Below are positions 19,301-26,865 of a stretch of DNA of 37,644 nt, in pieces. Source of the stretch: Bacteroidia bacterium (GTDB lineage Bacteria > Bacteroidota > Bacteroidia > Flavobacteriales_E > Vicingaceae); NCBI GenBank assembly GCA_030426475.1, contig JAUHYR010000020.1, positions 1-37,644 on the forward strand, written 5' to 3'. A model generated the notes under the pieces. That model did not search any database and was not told where the DNA came from. It saw only the letters and a program-made list of their open reading frames with translations. The first letter of the stretch is position 1. Each line of letters starts with the position of its first letter. The position numbers and the translations under genes are program-made.

Positions 19301-20666
19301 CTATGAGTTATTTGGATATGATACTAGTTATGCTGGAGGAACAAGCCCATTTGGAGGAACAACAAATATTACTATGAATTGCCCACCATCTCTTACAGCA
19401 GCTACTAGTAATTTAAGAACTTCTGCACCGGGATTACTTCCTTTACCTCAGCCGTATAATGTTGCGGTAACAGTTTCAAATGATGGTGTAAGAGATTTAG
19501 GCTCTGTAATTATTGACTTAGAAATTAATTCAGTAGTAGTAGAGACAGACACCTTAACTTTCTCTCCACCATTGAAGTACGCAGAGTTTAAGAACCATGT
19601 ATTTAATACGGTTTGGAATGGAATTCCGGGATGTCATAACTTTAAAGCTTATACATATCAGCCTAATTATAATACTGACGTTTATCCTATCAGTGATACA
19701 TCGTATTTGACTTCTTGTATTATGGATTCAACAACTATAGGTAATATGGCTCAGTATTGTAATAATTTTGAGAACCCTTCTTTGTCAGATTTTGTTGCCC
19801 TAAATACATTTAATTATAAAAACACAACTATTTGGGAAAAAGGAACACCTGCTCAAGCTATAATAAATGCAGCAAACTCTGCTCCTAATGCTTGGATGAC
19901 GGATTTAGACGCAAACTATCCTATTAAGGATTCATCTTCTTTATATACTCCTATGTTTGTGGTTGACACAGGTACTTGTTATAAATTATCAATGAATCAT
20001 GCATACGAAACAACTATGAATGATGATGGTGGTTTTGTGGAATATTCTGAAGACAAGGGATTAACATGGAAAATTCTAGGTGGATTTTTACCTGGAGCAA
20101 TACCTGATACTACTAATTTTTATAAGCCAACTAATTGGTATAATGCAACATTTTTTGTTGGGTTGACTCCCGGAAATAGTAATTATCCTCCTGGTTTTTC
20201 AGGATCTTCTTCAGGATGGGGCAGTTCTTCAATAGGAATGAAAGTTAATAATCCTGGTGGGGTTATATTTAGATTTAACTTCCAGTCAGATGCAAGTAAT
20301 GCTTTTGCCAGTGAAGGATGGGCTATAGATGATGTATGCTTTGAAGATATAGGTCCTTGTAAATTAAATAAACAAGGTCCAACTTCAATTGAAGAAAATG
20401 TATCACTAGGGCTAATGCTTGGTCAAAGTTATCCTAACCCTTCTAATGGTAATACCACTATCAGGTACGTGATACCTAGTTCAGGTAATGCTATCTTTAA
20501 GGTAATGAATACACTAGGAGAAGTAGTTTATCTTGAAGAAGGAAATAAGTCCGCTGGTGTTCATCAGGTAACTTTTAATGTTACAAACTGGAATAGCGGA
20601 GTATATTTTTACTCTTTAACTTTCGAAAATGAAGTACAGTCAAATAGAATGATTGTAACAAAATAA
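16314..20666 (+). CDS. Large modular secreted protein with T9SS sorting domain
   Basis: The 1450-residue surface or secreted protein has a signal peptide (MKKLISTLFAIVIAFTSFSQ). Four jelly-roll, MAM-like "choice-of-anchor J" modules lie at about 22-202, 325-509, 622-810 and 1147-1345. Each opens with a NFE/TFD/RFD motif and closes with a variant of W-x-x-D-x-(I/V)-x-(V/L) such as GWMLDSITVKV or GWAIDDVCFED. Between them lie CARDB-like Ig segments (about 512-620, 813-912 and 1032-1130), recognisable by VxVxIxNxGxxxxxxxxVxxxVNG. A type A T9SS sorting domain ends the protein (LGQSYPNPSNG onward, closing with SNRMIVTK). No catalytic domain is evident, so an adhesin or carbohydrate-binding role is possible. 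It has its own promoter and terminator. Confidence 0.9.
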   Translation: MKKLISTLFAIVIAFTSFSQITVFSENFEGVVTMTSSSSSGSGPAWGQSSNYFSQGSKCDTNVVTLNDSLFLTTPTFSTVGNTFVTLDFDHICKIEFFDAALIQVSDNNGATWTTLNAAQYLGASTNFPGLGKFTETAYSTWAATPTPLNSWWKHEQFDISTLLSNKPTCKVRFTLIDANANGANSKYGWMLDSITVKVAPCELIPPTVQLLPDPIIYGNGQVYYTGPYNITIEANDAQSGVDTCILTYSVNAGLPIQVGMSLKPSTTDTFTAVIPAMTIGDSVTYSIMVQDKAVPCANKTFEPSAGIRYFIVNQTQPTTCMGMPINAFPALETFDGFTMGSETQTNPGLFQNNWYQGINGTDDNREWVVGTGTTPNGGAGATGPSADHTTGSGNYIYLEVSGTVNNDTAFAFSPCYDVSGLTNPTIEFYYNMWGSTIGELHLDVNNGTGWVRDIISPFYSGQQGSVNQWLRAEKGLGGYGSILQFRFRAKSNGCCLGDLAIDDVKVYDKLNNDIGVVDIIRPSIITVAGAQDTVEVDIRNYGQNTQTLFNVVYAVNGAIVATEPWTGSLPTNSNTTHKFSTTFTVPSGPYNICAWTVLATDGLSSNDTTCESRTGLRTDTVTYIDRFDTDTLWVADNPNPNLKWEIGTPNYGVTNSAYSSPNSWDINLSTNYSVPRDSAVLYTQFFNLTNSTNTRMSFWQNRQLYTFAEGMFIEYTTNQGLTWNRLGIVNDPNGVNWYNYNYGGSSTNPPIQCWNGSSNGWIQSEYDCTFLDGTPSVQFRFIMRTSTYTGTSNRDGISIDDFVLRDPKKQDIEPALLLSPSRDCMMGNTEQVKVRIKNVGDSAISNVPITVEMNGVILGTENVTATIQPNQTYDHTFSTFTANMSSFGKYGFRVWTSHANDMDISNDTLVPDSVENVDGCYLSVKFTTGTSLVPTTTTAYYWQVTDQSTSQIIIKKQMDAVNYPVTNSTYIDQVCLKNNQSVSVYIYTSSFYFPTYELFGYDTSYAGGTSPFGGTTNITMNCPPSLTAATSNLRTSAPGLLPLPQPYNVAVTVSNDGVRDLGSVIIDLEINSVVVETDTLTFSPPLKYAEFKNHVFNTVWNGIPGCHNFKAYTYQPNYNTDVYPISDTSYLTSCIMDSTTIGNMAQYCNNFENPSLSDFVALNTFNYKNTTIWEKGTPAQAIINAANSAPNAWMTDLDANYPIKDSSSLYTPMFVVDTGTCYKLSMNHAYETTMNDDGGFVEYSEDKGLTWKILGGFLPGAIPDTTNFYKPTNWYNATFFVGLTPGNSNYPPGFSGSSSGWGSSSIGMKVNNPGGVIFRFNFQSDASNAFASEGWAIDDVCFEDIGPCKLNKQGPTSIEENVSLGLMLGQSYPNPSNGNTTIRYVIPSSGNAIFKVMNTLGEVVYLEEGNKSAGVHQVTFNVTNWNSGVYFYSLTFENEVQSNRMIVTK

Positions 20667-20684
20667 AACTGTTAATTTAATGTT

Positions 20685-20716
20685 AAAGGGCTTGCTAAAT
20701 TAGTAAGCCCTTTTTA
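20685..20716 (+). terminator. Intrinsic terminator after the large T9SS gene
   Basis: The arms AGGGCTTGCT (20687-20696) and AGTAAGCCCT (20702-20711) pair with one G-U, the loop is AAATT, and a T-run follows. It lies 20 bp after the stop codon. Confidence 0.88.
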
Positions 20717-20733
20717 TTTCGTATTATCGGTAT

Positions 20734-20741
20734 TAAATTTG
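20734..20741 (+). promoter_or_regulatory. Probable promoter -7 box TAAATTTG for the TlpA/SCO operon
   Basis: Exact TAnnTTTG match just after the previous gene's terminator and 21 bp before the ATG at 20763. No clear TTG partner is seen at 17-23 bp. The position between a terminator and the first gene of a cluster supports use. Confidence 0.55.
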
Positions 20742-20762
20742 TGATAACATAAAAAAAGCTTT

Positions 20763-22217
20763 ATGAGATATATTATATCAACGGTTTTATTCCTATCTAT
20801 TTTTTCTGGCAACTTATTTAGTCAGGGATATAAAATAAAAGTTAAAGTAAATGGTATTAAGGATACTGTTTGTTATTTGGCTAATTACTACGGAGATAAG
20901 CAATACTATAAGGATACAGCTGATGTAGATAAAAACGGTTATATGGAATTTACTGGTAAAAAGCCTTTAGAAGGGGGTATCTATTCAGTTGTTATTCCGG
21001 GAATGAAATACTTTGAGATTATTGTTAATGAACAAAATTTTTCAATTGAAACAGATACTGCAAATCTTATTTATAACCTAAAAGTCAAAGGAAGTGAAGA
21101 AAACAGGCTTTTTTATGAATACCTTAGATATCTTGACGATAAACAAAAAGTATCAGCAGAGCTAAGAGAAAAGTATCAAGCTTCAGATTCTGAAGCAGAG
21201 AAGAAAAAATACCAAGAAGAACTTTCAAAAATTGATGCTGATGTGAAAGCGTTTAGGATAGGCTACATTAATAATCACTCAGATAAATTTGTGGGTAAAC
21301 TATTTAAGTCAATGAGTGAGCCTGAGATACCCGAAGCATCTGAAGGAGTTGATAAGGATAAATTCAATTATTATTATTTTAAAAATCACTTTTGGGATAA
21401 TGTCGATTTTTCTGATGCCCGACTTTTAAGATGCCCGGTTTATCATAACAAACTGAAACAATATTTTGAACAGCTAGTGATTAGCCATCCTGATTCAATA
21501 ATAAAAGAGGCAGAATTTGTAGTGTCAAAAGCTAAAGCTGACCCTGAAATTTTTAAGTACACGGTTGTTTATTTAACCAGCAATTATGAACGTTCTAAAA
21601 TAATGGGGATGGATGCGGTTTTCGTACACATGGCATTAAATTACTACTGTAAAGGATTAACTCCATGGGCTGATTCTGCTCAAGTAAGAAAAATTTGTGA
21701 TAGAGCAAAAACTTTAGACCCTTTACTTTTAGGAAAAGTGGCTCAAGATTTAACTTTGGTAGATACTACCGGGAAAGTATGGCAGAATTTACATTCAATA
21801 GACGCTAATTATACTATTTTAGTTTTTTGGGATCCTGATTGCGGACACTGTAAAAAGGAAATTCCAAAATTGGTAGAAGTATATAAAAAGCTTAAAGATA
21901 GTGGTGTTAAGGTATATGCGGTGAGCTCAGAAGAAAATGCTGAGTGGAAAAAGTTTATTAGAGAAAAGGAAATGGACTTTATAAATGTTGCAGTTCCTAA
22001 AGCAGTTTATAAAGATCAAAAAATGGCTACAGAGTTGGTGCTTTCCGGAGTTACAGACATAAAAAGTTTAAATTATCATAATACCTATGATATTTTTAGT
22101 ACTCCACAAATTTACCTTTTGGATAAAGATAAAAAGATAGTGGCCAAGCGACTTGAATCTGAGCAGCTGGAAAAATTGTTAGTGGAAATGATGAAGCGAG
22201 AAAAGGAAGAAAAATAA
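20763..22217 (+). CDS. TlpA-like periplasmic thioredoxin (DUF4369-type N-terminus), CGHC active
   Basis: The 484-residue exported protein has a signal peptide (MRYIISTVLFLSIFSGNLFS|Q). An N-terminal beta domain of the DUF4369 type is at about 22-110, a helical middle with a coiled-coil stretch at about 120-165 and a DUF5106-like segment follows, and the C-terminal thioredoxin domain begins at about 322. The active site is FWDPDCGHCKKEIP, with C360 and C363 both present, unlike the paralogue at 6811-8226. The cis-proline segment is TPQIYLLDKDK. It should reduce or isomerise thiols in the periplasm. Its stop overlaps the next ATG by one base (TAATG), so it is coupled to the SCO1-type gene, which suggests a role in metal-site thiol reduction. 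Confidence 0.9.
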   Translation: MRYIISTVLFLSIFSGNLFSQGYKIKVKVNGIKDTVCYLANYYGDKQYYKDTADVDKNGYMEFTGKKPLEGGIYSVVIPGMKYFEIIVNEQNFSIETDTANLIYNLKVKGSEENRLFYEYLRYLDDKQKVSAELREKYQASDSEAEKKKYQEELSKIDADVKAFRIGYINNHSDKFVGKLFKSMSEPEIPEASEGVDKDKFNYYYFKNHFWDNVDFSDARLLRCPVYHNKLKQYFEQLVISHPDSIIKEAEFVVSKAKADPEIFKYTVVYLTSNYERSKIMGMDAVFVHMALNYYCKGLTPWADSAQVRKICDRAKTLDPLLLGKVAQDLTLVDTTGKVWQNLHSIDANYTILVFWDPDCGHCKKEIPKLVEVYKKLKDSGVKVYAVSSEENAEWKKFIREKEMDFINVAVPKAVYKDQKMATELVLSGVTDIKSLNYHNTYDIFSTPQIYLLDKDKKIVAKRLESEQLEKLLVEMMKREKEEK

Positions 22218-22891
22218 TGTCTAGAAAAATTATTTTAATTGCATTCGGAGCTATTTTTTTTGTTGGGGTAACAGTTGCTTACTTTATTTTAGATGAAAAA
22301 AAGAAGGAATTAACTAAGCTTCCTGTATTTAATCCAAATGAGTTAAATACAGAACTTGTTGATGAAAGTCAAAGAACAATTACTAAAGACCATAAAGTAT
22401 CCGATTTTTTATTTCTCAACCAAGACGGGAATGAAGTTACTATTGCTGACGTAAAAGATAAAGTATATGTTGCCGATTTCTTTTTTACAACTTGTCCCGG
22501 AATTTGTCCGAAAATGAAAAAGCAAATGTCTAGAATATACGAAGAGTTTAAAGATAAAGAGGATTTTATGCTTCTCTCTCATACGGTTATGCCCGAAGTT
22601 GATTCAGTTGAAGTTTTAGCAGAGTTTGCAAAAAAGCAGAACGCTATGACTGAAAAATGGATGTTTTTAACGGGCGATAAAAAAGAAATTTATCGTATGG
22701 CACGACAATCTTATTTTGCGGTAAAGACTAAAGGAGATGGTGGTCCCGAAGACTTTATTCATACAGAAAACTTTATCTTGGTTGATAAAAACCAGCGGTT
22801 AAGAGGATTTTATGATGGAACTTCAACAGAAGAAGTGGATATACTAATTCAGGATATTTATACGTTATATAAAGAATATGAAACGAAATAA
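22217..22891 (+). CDS. SCO1/SenC family copper chaperone
   Basis: A 224-residue membrane-anchored protein, with the TM helix at about residues 4-24. The thioredoxin fold carries the SCO copper motif FFFTTCPGICPKM, with C93 and C97, and the third ligand H182 in DFIHTENF. SCO proteins deliver copper to the CuA centre of cytochrome c oxidase subunit II or reduce its cysteines. Start and stop overlap with both neighbours (1 bp upstream, 14 bp downstream) show an operon. No cox genes are in the window. The family call is secure and the exact target is inferred. Confidence 0.94.
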   Translation: MSRKIILIAFGAIFFVGVTVAYFILDEKKKELTKLPVFNPNELNTELVDESQRTITKDHKVSDFLFLNQDGNEVTIADVKDKVYVADFFFTTCPGICPKMKKQMSRIYEEFKDKEDFMLLSHTVMPEVDSVEVLAEFAKKQNAMTEKWMFLTGDKKEIYRMARQSYFAVKTKGDGGPEDFIHTENFILVDKNQRLRGFYDGTSTEEVDILIQDIYTLYKEYETK

Positions 22892-23252
22892 TGGGTATAG
22901 AATAGCGCTATTTTGTGTTGTGATGATGTTATCTTTCTCAGTATTCTCACAAGTAAACATGGGTGGGAAGAAAAGAAAATTTAAAAAGAAAAGTGGTATT
23001 GATAAGAGGATGATTAATAAAAAAAAGCCACCAAGTGTTATCGTAGCAGAAGAGTTTGATAAAGAAAATAAACACTTTGACAATCCTAAAAAGCAAGCGA
23101 AAATAGCTACAAAACATCTTGAAAAAAATCAAAAGGAAAGTGATAAAAAAAGACGAAAACAAAACAAAGCTATTTTAAAACAGCAAAAAAAATTAAAACC
23201 CAAAAAGGGAAAAGGGAAAAACACCGGAGAGCCTAAGGATCCTGAGTTATAG
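22878..23252 (+). CDS. Small lysine-rich exported protein, function unknown
   Basis: A 124-residue protein with an N-terminal signal sequence (RIALFCVVMMLSFSVFSQ) and a mature part of about 100 residues that is very basic: about 32 lysines in the whole chain, and only a dozen acidic residues. Clusters include GKKRKFKKK, INKKKPP and KKLKPKKGKGK. A predicted coiled or disordered helix spans about residues 70-105. It overlaps the SCO1-type gene by 14 bp, so it is translated from the same mRNA. The ATG at 22878 is needed to keep the signal peptide. I do not recognise a family. Binding to nucleic acid, anionic lipid or a metalloprotein partner are all possible. Confidence 0.78.
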   Translation: MKRNNGYRIALFCVVMMLSFSVFSQVNMGGKKRKFKKKSGIDKRMINKKKPPSVIVAEEFDKENKHFDNPKKQAKIATKHLEKNQKESDKKRRKQNKAILKQQKKLKPKKGKGKNTGEPKDPEL

Positions 23253-23468
23253 AGAAATTTTAATTATCTTTAAATTGCTGGTTTCTCCTTTTATTATTGA
23301 TACTTGTTTTGATTTAACTTTAAAGTATTCAGCTAAAATTTTAATAACCGCTTTATTAGCTTTTCCTTCAATTGCCGGTGCGCTAACCTTTACTTTGAAT
23401 AGATTATCTTTTTCTATTACTTCCGGTTTTTTAGCATTAGGAATTACTTTAATCTGAATAAGCTTCAC
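23247..23468 (-). CDS. DUF167 (YggU) family protein
   Basis: A 73-residue protein with the DUF167 signature: VIPNAKKPEV, then LFKVKVSAPAIEGKANKAVI, then a conserved lysine/basic patch (SKQVSIIKGETSNLKII). Function is unknown for the family; the fold is a small alpha/beta structure. The start codon is GTG (23466-23468) and shares a base with the TAG stop of the upstream rhodanese gene, so translation is coupled. Its 3' end overlaps the convergent lysine-rich protein gene by 6 bp. Confidence 0.9.
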   Translation of the reverse strand: MKLIQIKVIPNAKKPEVIEKDNLFKVKVSAPAIEGKANKAVIKILAEYFKVKSKQVSIIKGETSNLKIIKISL

Positions 23469-23788
23469 TAAATTACATCTAAAGTACTATCAATTTCATT
23501 AGCCCAGGCTATAATTCCCCCTTGTAGGTTTAGTAAATTAGTAAACCCATGATTTTTTTGTAAAAAATCTATCGCACTTGCACTTCTTTTTCCGCTTCTA
23601 CAGTGTATAATAACGGTTTTTTCTTTTTCTATTTTAGAAATATTATCAGGAATCGTTGCCAAAGGAATCAATTCACCGTTGAGGTTAGCTGCCTCATATT
23701 CATAAGGCTCTCTTACATCAATTAGTTGAAATTCGACATTGTTATCTCTCATTTCCTTCATTTCCTTTACAGTAATTTCCTTAATCAT
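23468..23788 (-). CDS. Single-domain rhodanese-like sulfurtransferase
   Basis: A 106-residue single rhodanese domain with no signal peptide. It has the entry motif LIDVREPYEYEAANLNGE and the active-site loop HCRSGKRS, with nucleophile C63. The basic loop suits a persulfide carrier of the GlpE/PspE type. It is the first gene of a two-gene unit with DUF167, and is divergent from the sensor kinase across 77 bp. The physiological sulfur acceptor cannot be inferred. Confidence 0.93.
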   Translation of the reverse strand: MIKEITVKEMKEMRDNNVEFQLIDVREPYEYEAANLNGELIPLATIPDNISKIEKEKTVIIHCRSGKRSASAIDFLQKNHGFTNLLNLQGGIIAWANEIDSTLDVI

Positions 23789-23865
23789 AATATTTACAAT
23801 ATGTTATTAATAGACTTTACAAAACTAATATTTAGTTTCTATTATTATATTTACAATTCTAGTAC

Positions 23866-26865
23866 ATGATTAAAAAGCTAATTATACTCCCGTTATTTTT
23901 TTTATTCTTCATTCAAGGGTATGCACAACTTTTTAATTTTAAAAGTTTTTCTGTTCAAGATGGCTTGGTACAATCAGAGGTTACCTGTATTACACAAGAT
24001 AAAATTGGGTATTTATGGATAGGAACTTCAGGTGGATTAAGCCGTTTTGATGGGTCTAACTTTAAAAACTATGGACTCAAAGAAGGTCTTCCTGATACAA
24101 GAATTACTAGCATTTTATCTGATTCCAAAGGAAATATATGGGTTGGAACTTTAAAAAACGGAATATGTAAAATTATTAATAGCAAAGTGGTTGAAATACC
24201 TGAAGAACAAAAGCTATCAGGAAAGTCAATAATTAAGATTATAGAAAGAAATAAAGAAGAAATAATCGTATTAACCTCTGAAGCAATTTCATTCATTAAA
24301 GATGGCCAAATAAAGACATATAAGTTTACTTTAACGAAAAGCTCAGATAATCTGAACTCACTTATTGTAAGGAATACCGGGAAAATAGTTGTAGGAACTA
24401 TAAGCGGGCAGCTGTATGAATTTGCCGGAAATGGTTTTAAAAGCATTAGCGATATTAGTTTGCCTGCTTCATATTGTTTGTTTGAGAATAAAAATGGAGT
24501 GATATATAGCGGAACATTCTCCGGACCAATAAACACAGAAACGGGAGAGTACTCATTAAAAAATTATAAAGCCCAAGATAATCAGCTTTGGGTAAAAAGT
24601 ATTTACGCAGATAGTAGGGGAAATACTTGGTATATAATTAATTCAGTTGGCATAATAAGGGTAAGCACAGATGGAAATTCTATTTTATTTAATAAAAAAA
24701 ATGGTCTATGCAGTAATAACATTAATTGTATTTATGAAGACAAAGAAAAAAACATTTGGCTAGGGACTTATGGTCAAGGCTTATGTAGCTTCCAAGGAGA
24801 AACATTTGTTAAATATGAAACTCAAAGCGGATTTAGAGACATCAATATCATTCATGTCGGTGAAGACCAAAATAATAACATTATTGCTTCAACATTAGAA
24901 CATGGGTTATATAAGTTTTCTAACGGAAATATAAATGATGTAACACAACTTATTCCTACAACATACGGTACTTACTGGAATGGGATTTGGACAGAATCTA
25001 ATATATTGTATATGGCAACTAATACAGGCTTTTTTGTTGTTAACGCCACTAATGGAAAAGTGTTAGACAGAATTCCTAATGATGTTTTTTACCAAGTTTA
25101 TAAAGATGGTAGTACTTATTGGTTAGCCTCCGCTAATGGTATTTATAAATATACCAGAGATGAAGGAGTAGTCGAAAAATATTTAAAAGGTGAGCAGTTT
25201 AATGATGCTGAAGCAAGAATTTTATTTAAAGACCTTTACAATAGAATATGGGTGGGCACATTTGGAGGAGGAGTTTTTTATAAAGAAGGAGATGAGTTTA
25301 AGAAACTTAAAATACCAGGATTAGAAAATGCATTTATAACAGCCATTCTTCAAGACAAAAACAATAATCTTTGGATTGCCACAAATGGAAACGGCTTAGT
25401 TAAGTATAACCTTAACAATAAAATTCCCATAGTAATTACAATGGATGATGGTTTAGTAAATAACAATATTAAATCATTATTGCTTGACCAAAATAAATTA
25501 TGGATAGGTACTTCTAATGGTTTTATGATGTTAAATGTAGATGAGTTTGAATCACAAGGCACACTTAACCTAAGGTATTATGGGCAAAACGAAGGATTTG
25601 AGGGAATTGAATGTAATAGAAGTGCAGTGATAAAAGATGTGGAGGGAAATATATGGTGGGGAACAGTTAATGGATTAATCAAGCACAATCCATCTAAAGA
25701 AAAGTTTAATAGAATATCACCTAAAATAAACATTAACTCAATAGAAGTTTTTTATAACTCTACCGGCTGGGAAACTTATTATACTACGAGTGATTCTTTA
25801 ACAGGTTTACCACTTGACCTTAAATTGCCGTATAATCAAAATCATCTGACATTTAACTTTTCTGCCATATCCTTTTTTCAACCGGAAAAGATTAAATATA
25901 GTTATGAATTAGAAGGTTTGGGGCAAGGTTGGAGTAAAAAAAGTTCGATTTCTTCAGTCACTTTTTCATCGTTGTCTCCGGGCGATTATACTTTTAGAGT
26001 AAAAGCTATTAATAGTACCGGTATATGGAGCGCAGAGCCTGCAGAATTTTCTTTTACAATTTCACCACCTTTTTGGCAAACTGCTTGGTTTTATGGCGCA
26101 TGTGTAATTATTGTGATAACCATAGTTTATATTATTATTTTTATTCGGACGGTAAATCACAGAAAGGAAAAATTTCGACTGGAAAAGTTAATTCTAAAAA
26201 GAACCGCTGAAATTTTAGACCAAAAAGAAAAGCTTGAAAAACAGAATAAAGAAAAAGAAGTCTTGCTTAAAGAAGTTCATCATCGGGTAAAAAATAATTT
26301 ACAAATTATAACCAGTCTTATTAACCTTCAGTCTTCTCAGATAGAAGATCCAAAAATTCAGATAGCACTAAAAGATACTCAGAATAGAGTTCGTTCTATG
26401 GCACTGGTGCATCAAAAACTTTATAAAACGGAAGACTTTTCTGAAATTAAGGTAAAAGAATACATCTTGGAATTAATTGATACAATTCGTTTTTCACTTA
26501 ATGAAGAATTGAGAGGACAAGAATTTGATGTTTTTGTAGATGAAAAGGTAAACTTTAATATAGAAACAGTTATTCCTGTGGGTTTAATTTTAAATGAATT
26601 GATAACCAATTGCTTAAAATATGCTAATAGTACGGGAAAGGCTTCTAATGCAGTATTATCAATAAAGAAAACAGAAGTTGATAAAGAATATATTTTATAC
26701 TGTAAAGATAATGGTCCGGGATTTCCGGAAAACTTTAATCCTGAAGAGTCTGCTTCTTTGGGTTTTCAACTAATATTTGCCCTTACAGAGCAAATTAACG
26801 GAGAGATAAAATTTTACAATGAAGATGGCGCAGTAGTGGAGATAAAATTCAAAACATTAGAATAA
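23866..26865 (+). CDS. Membrane sensor histidine kinase with two-component-regulator propeller and Y_Y_Y domain
   Basis: The 999-residue protein has a signal peptide (MIKKLIILPLFFLFFIQGYAQ). A large periplasmic propeller spans about 22-640, built of repeats like IGYLWIGTSGGLSRFDG and NIWVGTLKNG. A Y_Y_Y domain is at about 650-735 (YELEGLGQGWS, then SPGDYTFRVKA), and a TM helix at about 745-763. The cytoplasmic HisKA_2-type dimerisation domain has H-box EVHHRVKNNLQ (phospho-acceptor H805 or H806). The GHKL ATPase has the N-box LNELITNCLKYA and the G1 box CKDNGPGF. No receiver or DNA-binding domain follows, unlike hybrid HTCS regulators, so a separate response regulator must exist elsewhere. 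Propeller sensors of this type often detect glycans. A TATATTTA resembling the -7 box lies at 23846-23853. Confidence 0.94.
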   Translation: MIKKLIILPLFFLFFIQGYAQLFNFKSFSVQDGLVQSEVTCITQDKIGYLWIGTSGGLSRFDGSNFKNYGLKEGLPDTRITSILSDSKGNIWVGTLKNGICKIINSKVVEIPEEQKLSGKSIIKIIERNKEEIIVLTSEAISFIKDGQIKTYKFTLTKSSDNLNSLIVRNTGKIVVGTISGQLYEFAGNGFKSISDISLPASYCLFENKNGVIYSGTFSGPINTETGEYSLKNYKAQDNQLWVKSIYADSRGNTWYIINSVGIIRVSTDGNSILFNKKNGLCSNNINCIYEDKEKNIWLGTYGQGLCSFQGETFVKYETQSGFRDINIIHVGEDQNNNIIASTLEHGLYKFSNGNINDVTQLIPTTYGTYWNGIWTESNILYMATNTGFFVVNATNGKVLDRIPNDVFYQVYKDGSTYWLASANGIYKYTRDEGVVEKYLKGEQFNDAEARILFKDLYNRIWVGTFGGGVFYKEGDEFKKLKIPGLENAFITAILQDKNNNLWIATNGNGLVKYNLNNKIPIVITMDDGLVNNNIKSLLLDQNKLWIGTSNGFMMLNVDEFESQGTLNLRYYGQNEGFEGIECNRSAVIKDVEGNIWWGTVNGLIKHNPSKEKFNRISPKININSIEVFYNSTGWETYYTTSDSLTGLPLDLKLPYNQNHLTFNFSAISFFQPEKIKYSYELEGLGQGWSKKSSISSVTFSSLSPGDYTFRVKAINSTGIWSAEPAEFSFTISPPFWQTAWFYGACVIIVITIVYIIIFIRTVNHRKEKFRLEKLILKRTAEILDQKEKLEKQNKEKEVLLKEVHHRVKNNLQIITSLINLQSSQIEDPKIQIALKDTQNRVRSMALVHQKLYKTEDFSEIKVKEYILELIDTIRFSLNEELRGQEFDVFVDEKVNFNIETVIPVGLILNELITNCLKYANSTGKASNAVLSIKKTEVDKEYILYCKDNGPGFPENFNPEESASLGFQLIFALTEQINGEIKFYNEDGAVVEIKFKTLE

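Noticed and set aside
24069-24536. Minus-strand open frame of 155 codons inside the sensor kinase
   Set aside because: Hydrophobic but without a recognisable domain, with no start signal, and overlapping well-conserved propeller codons on the other strand.
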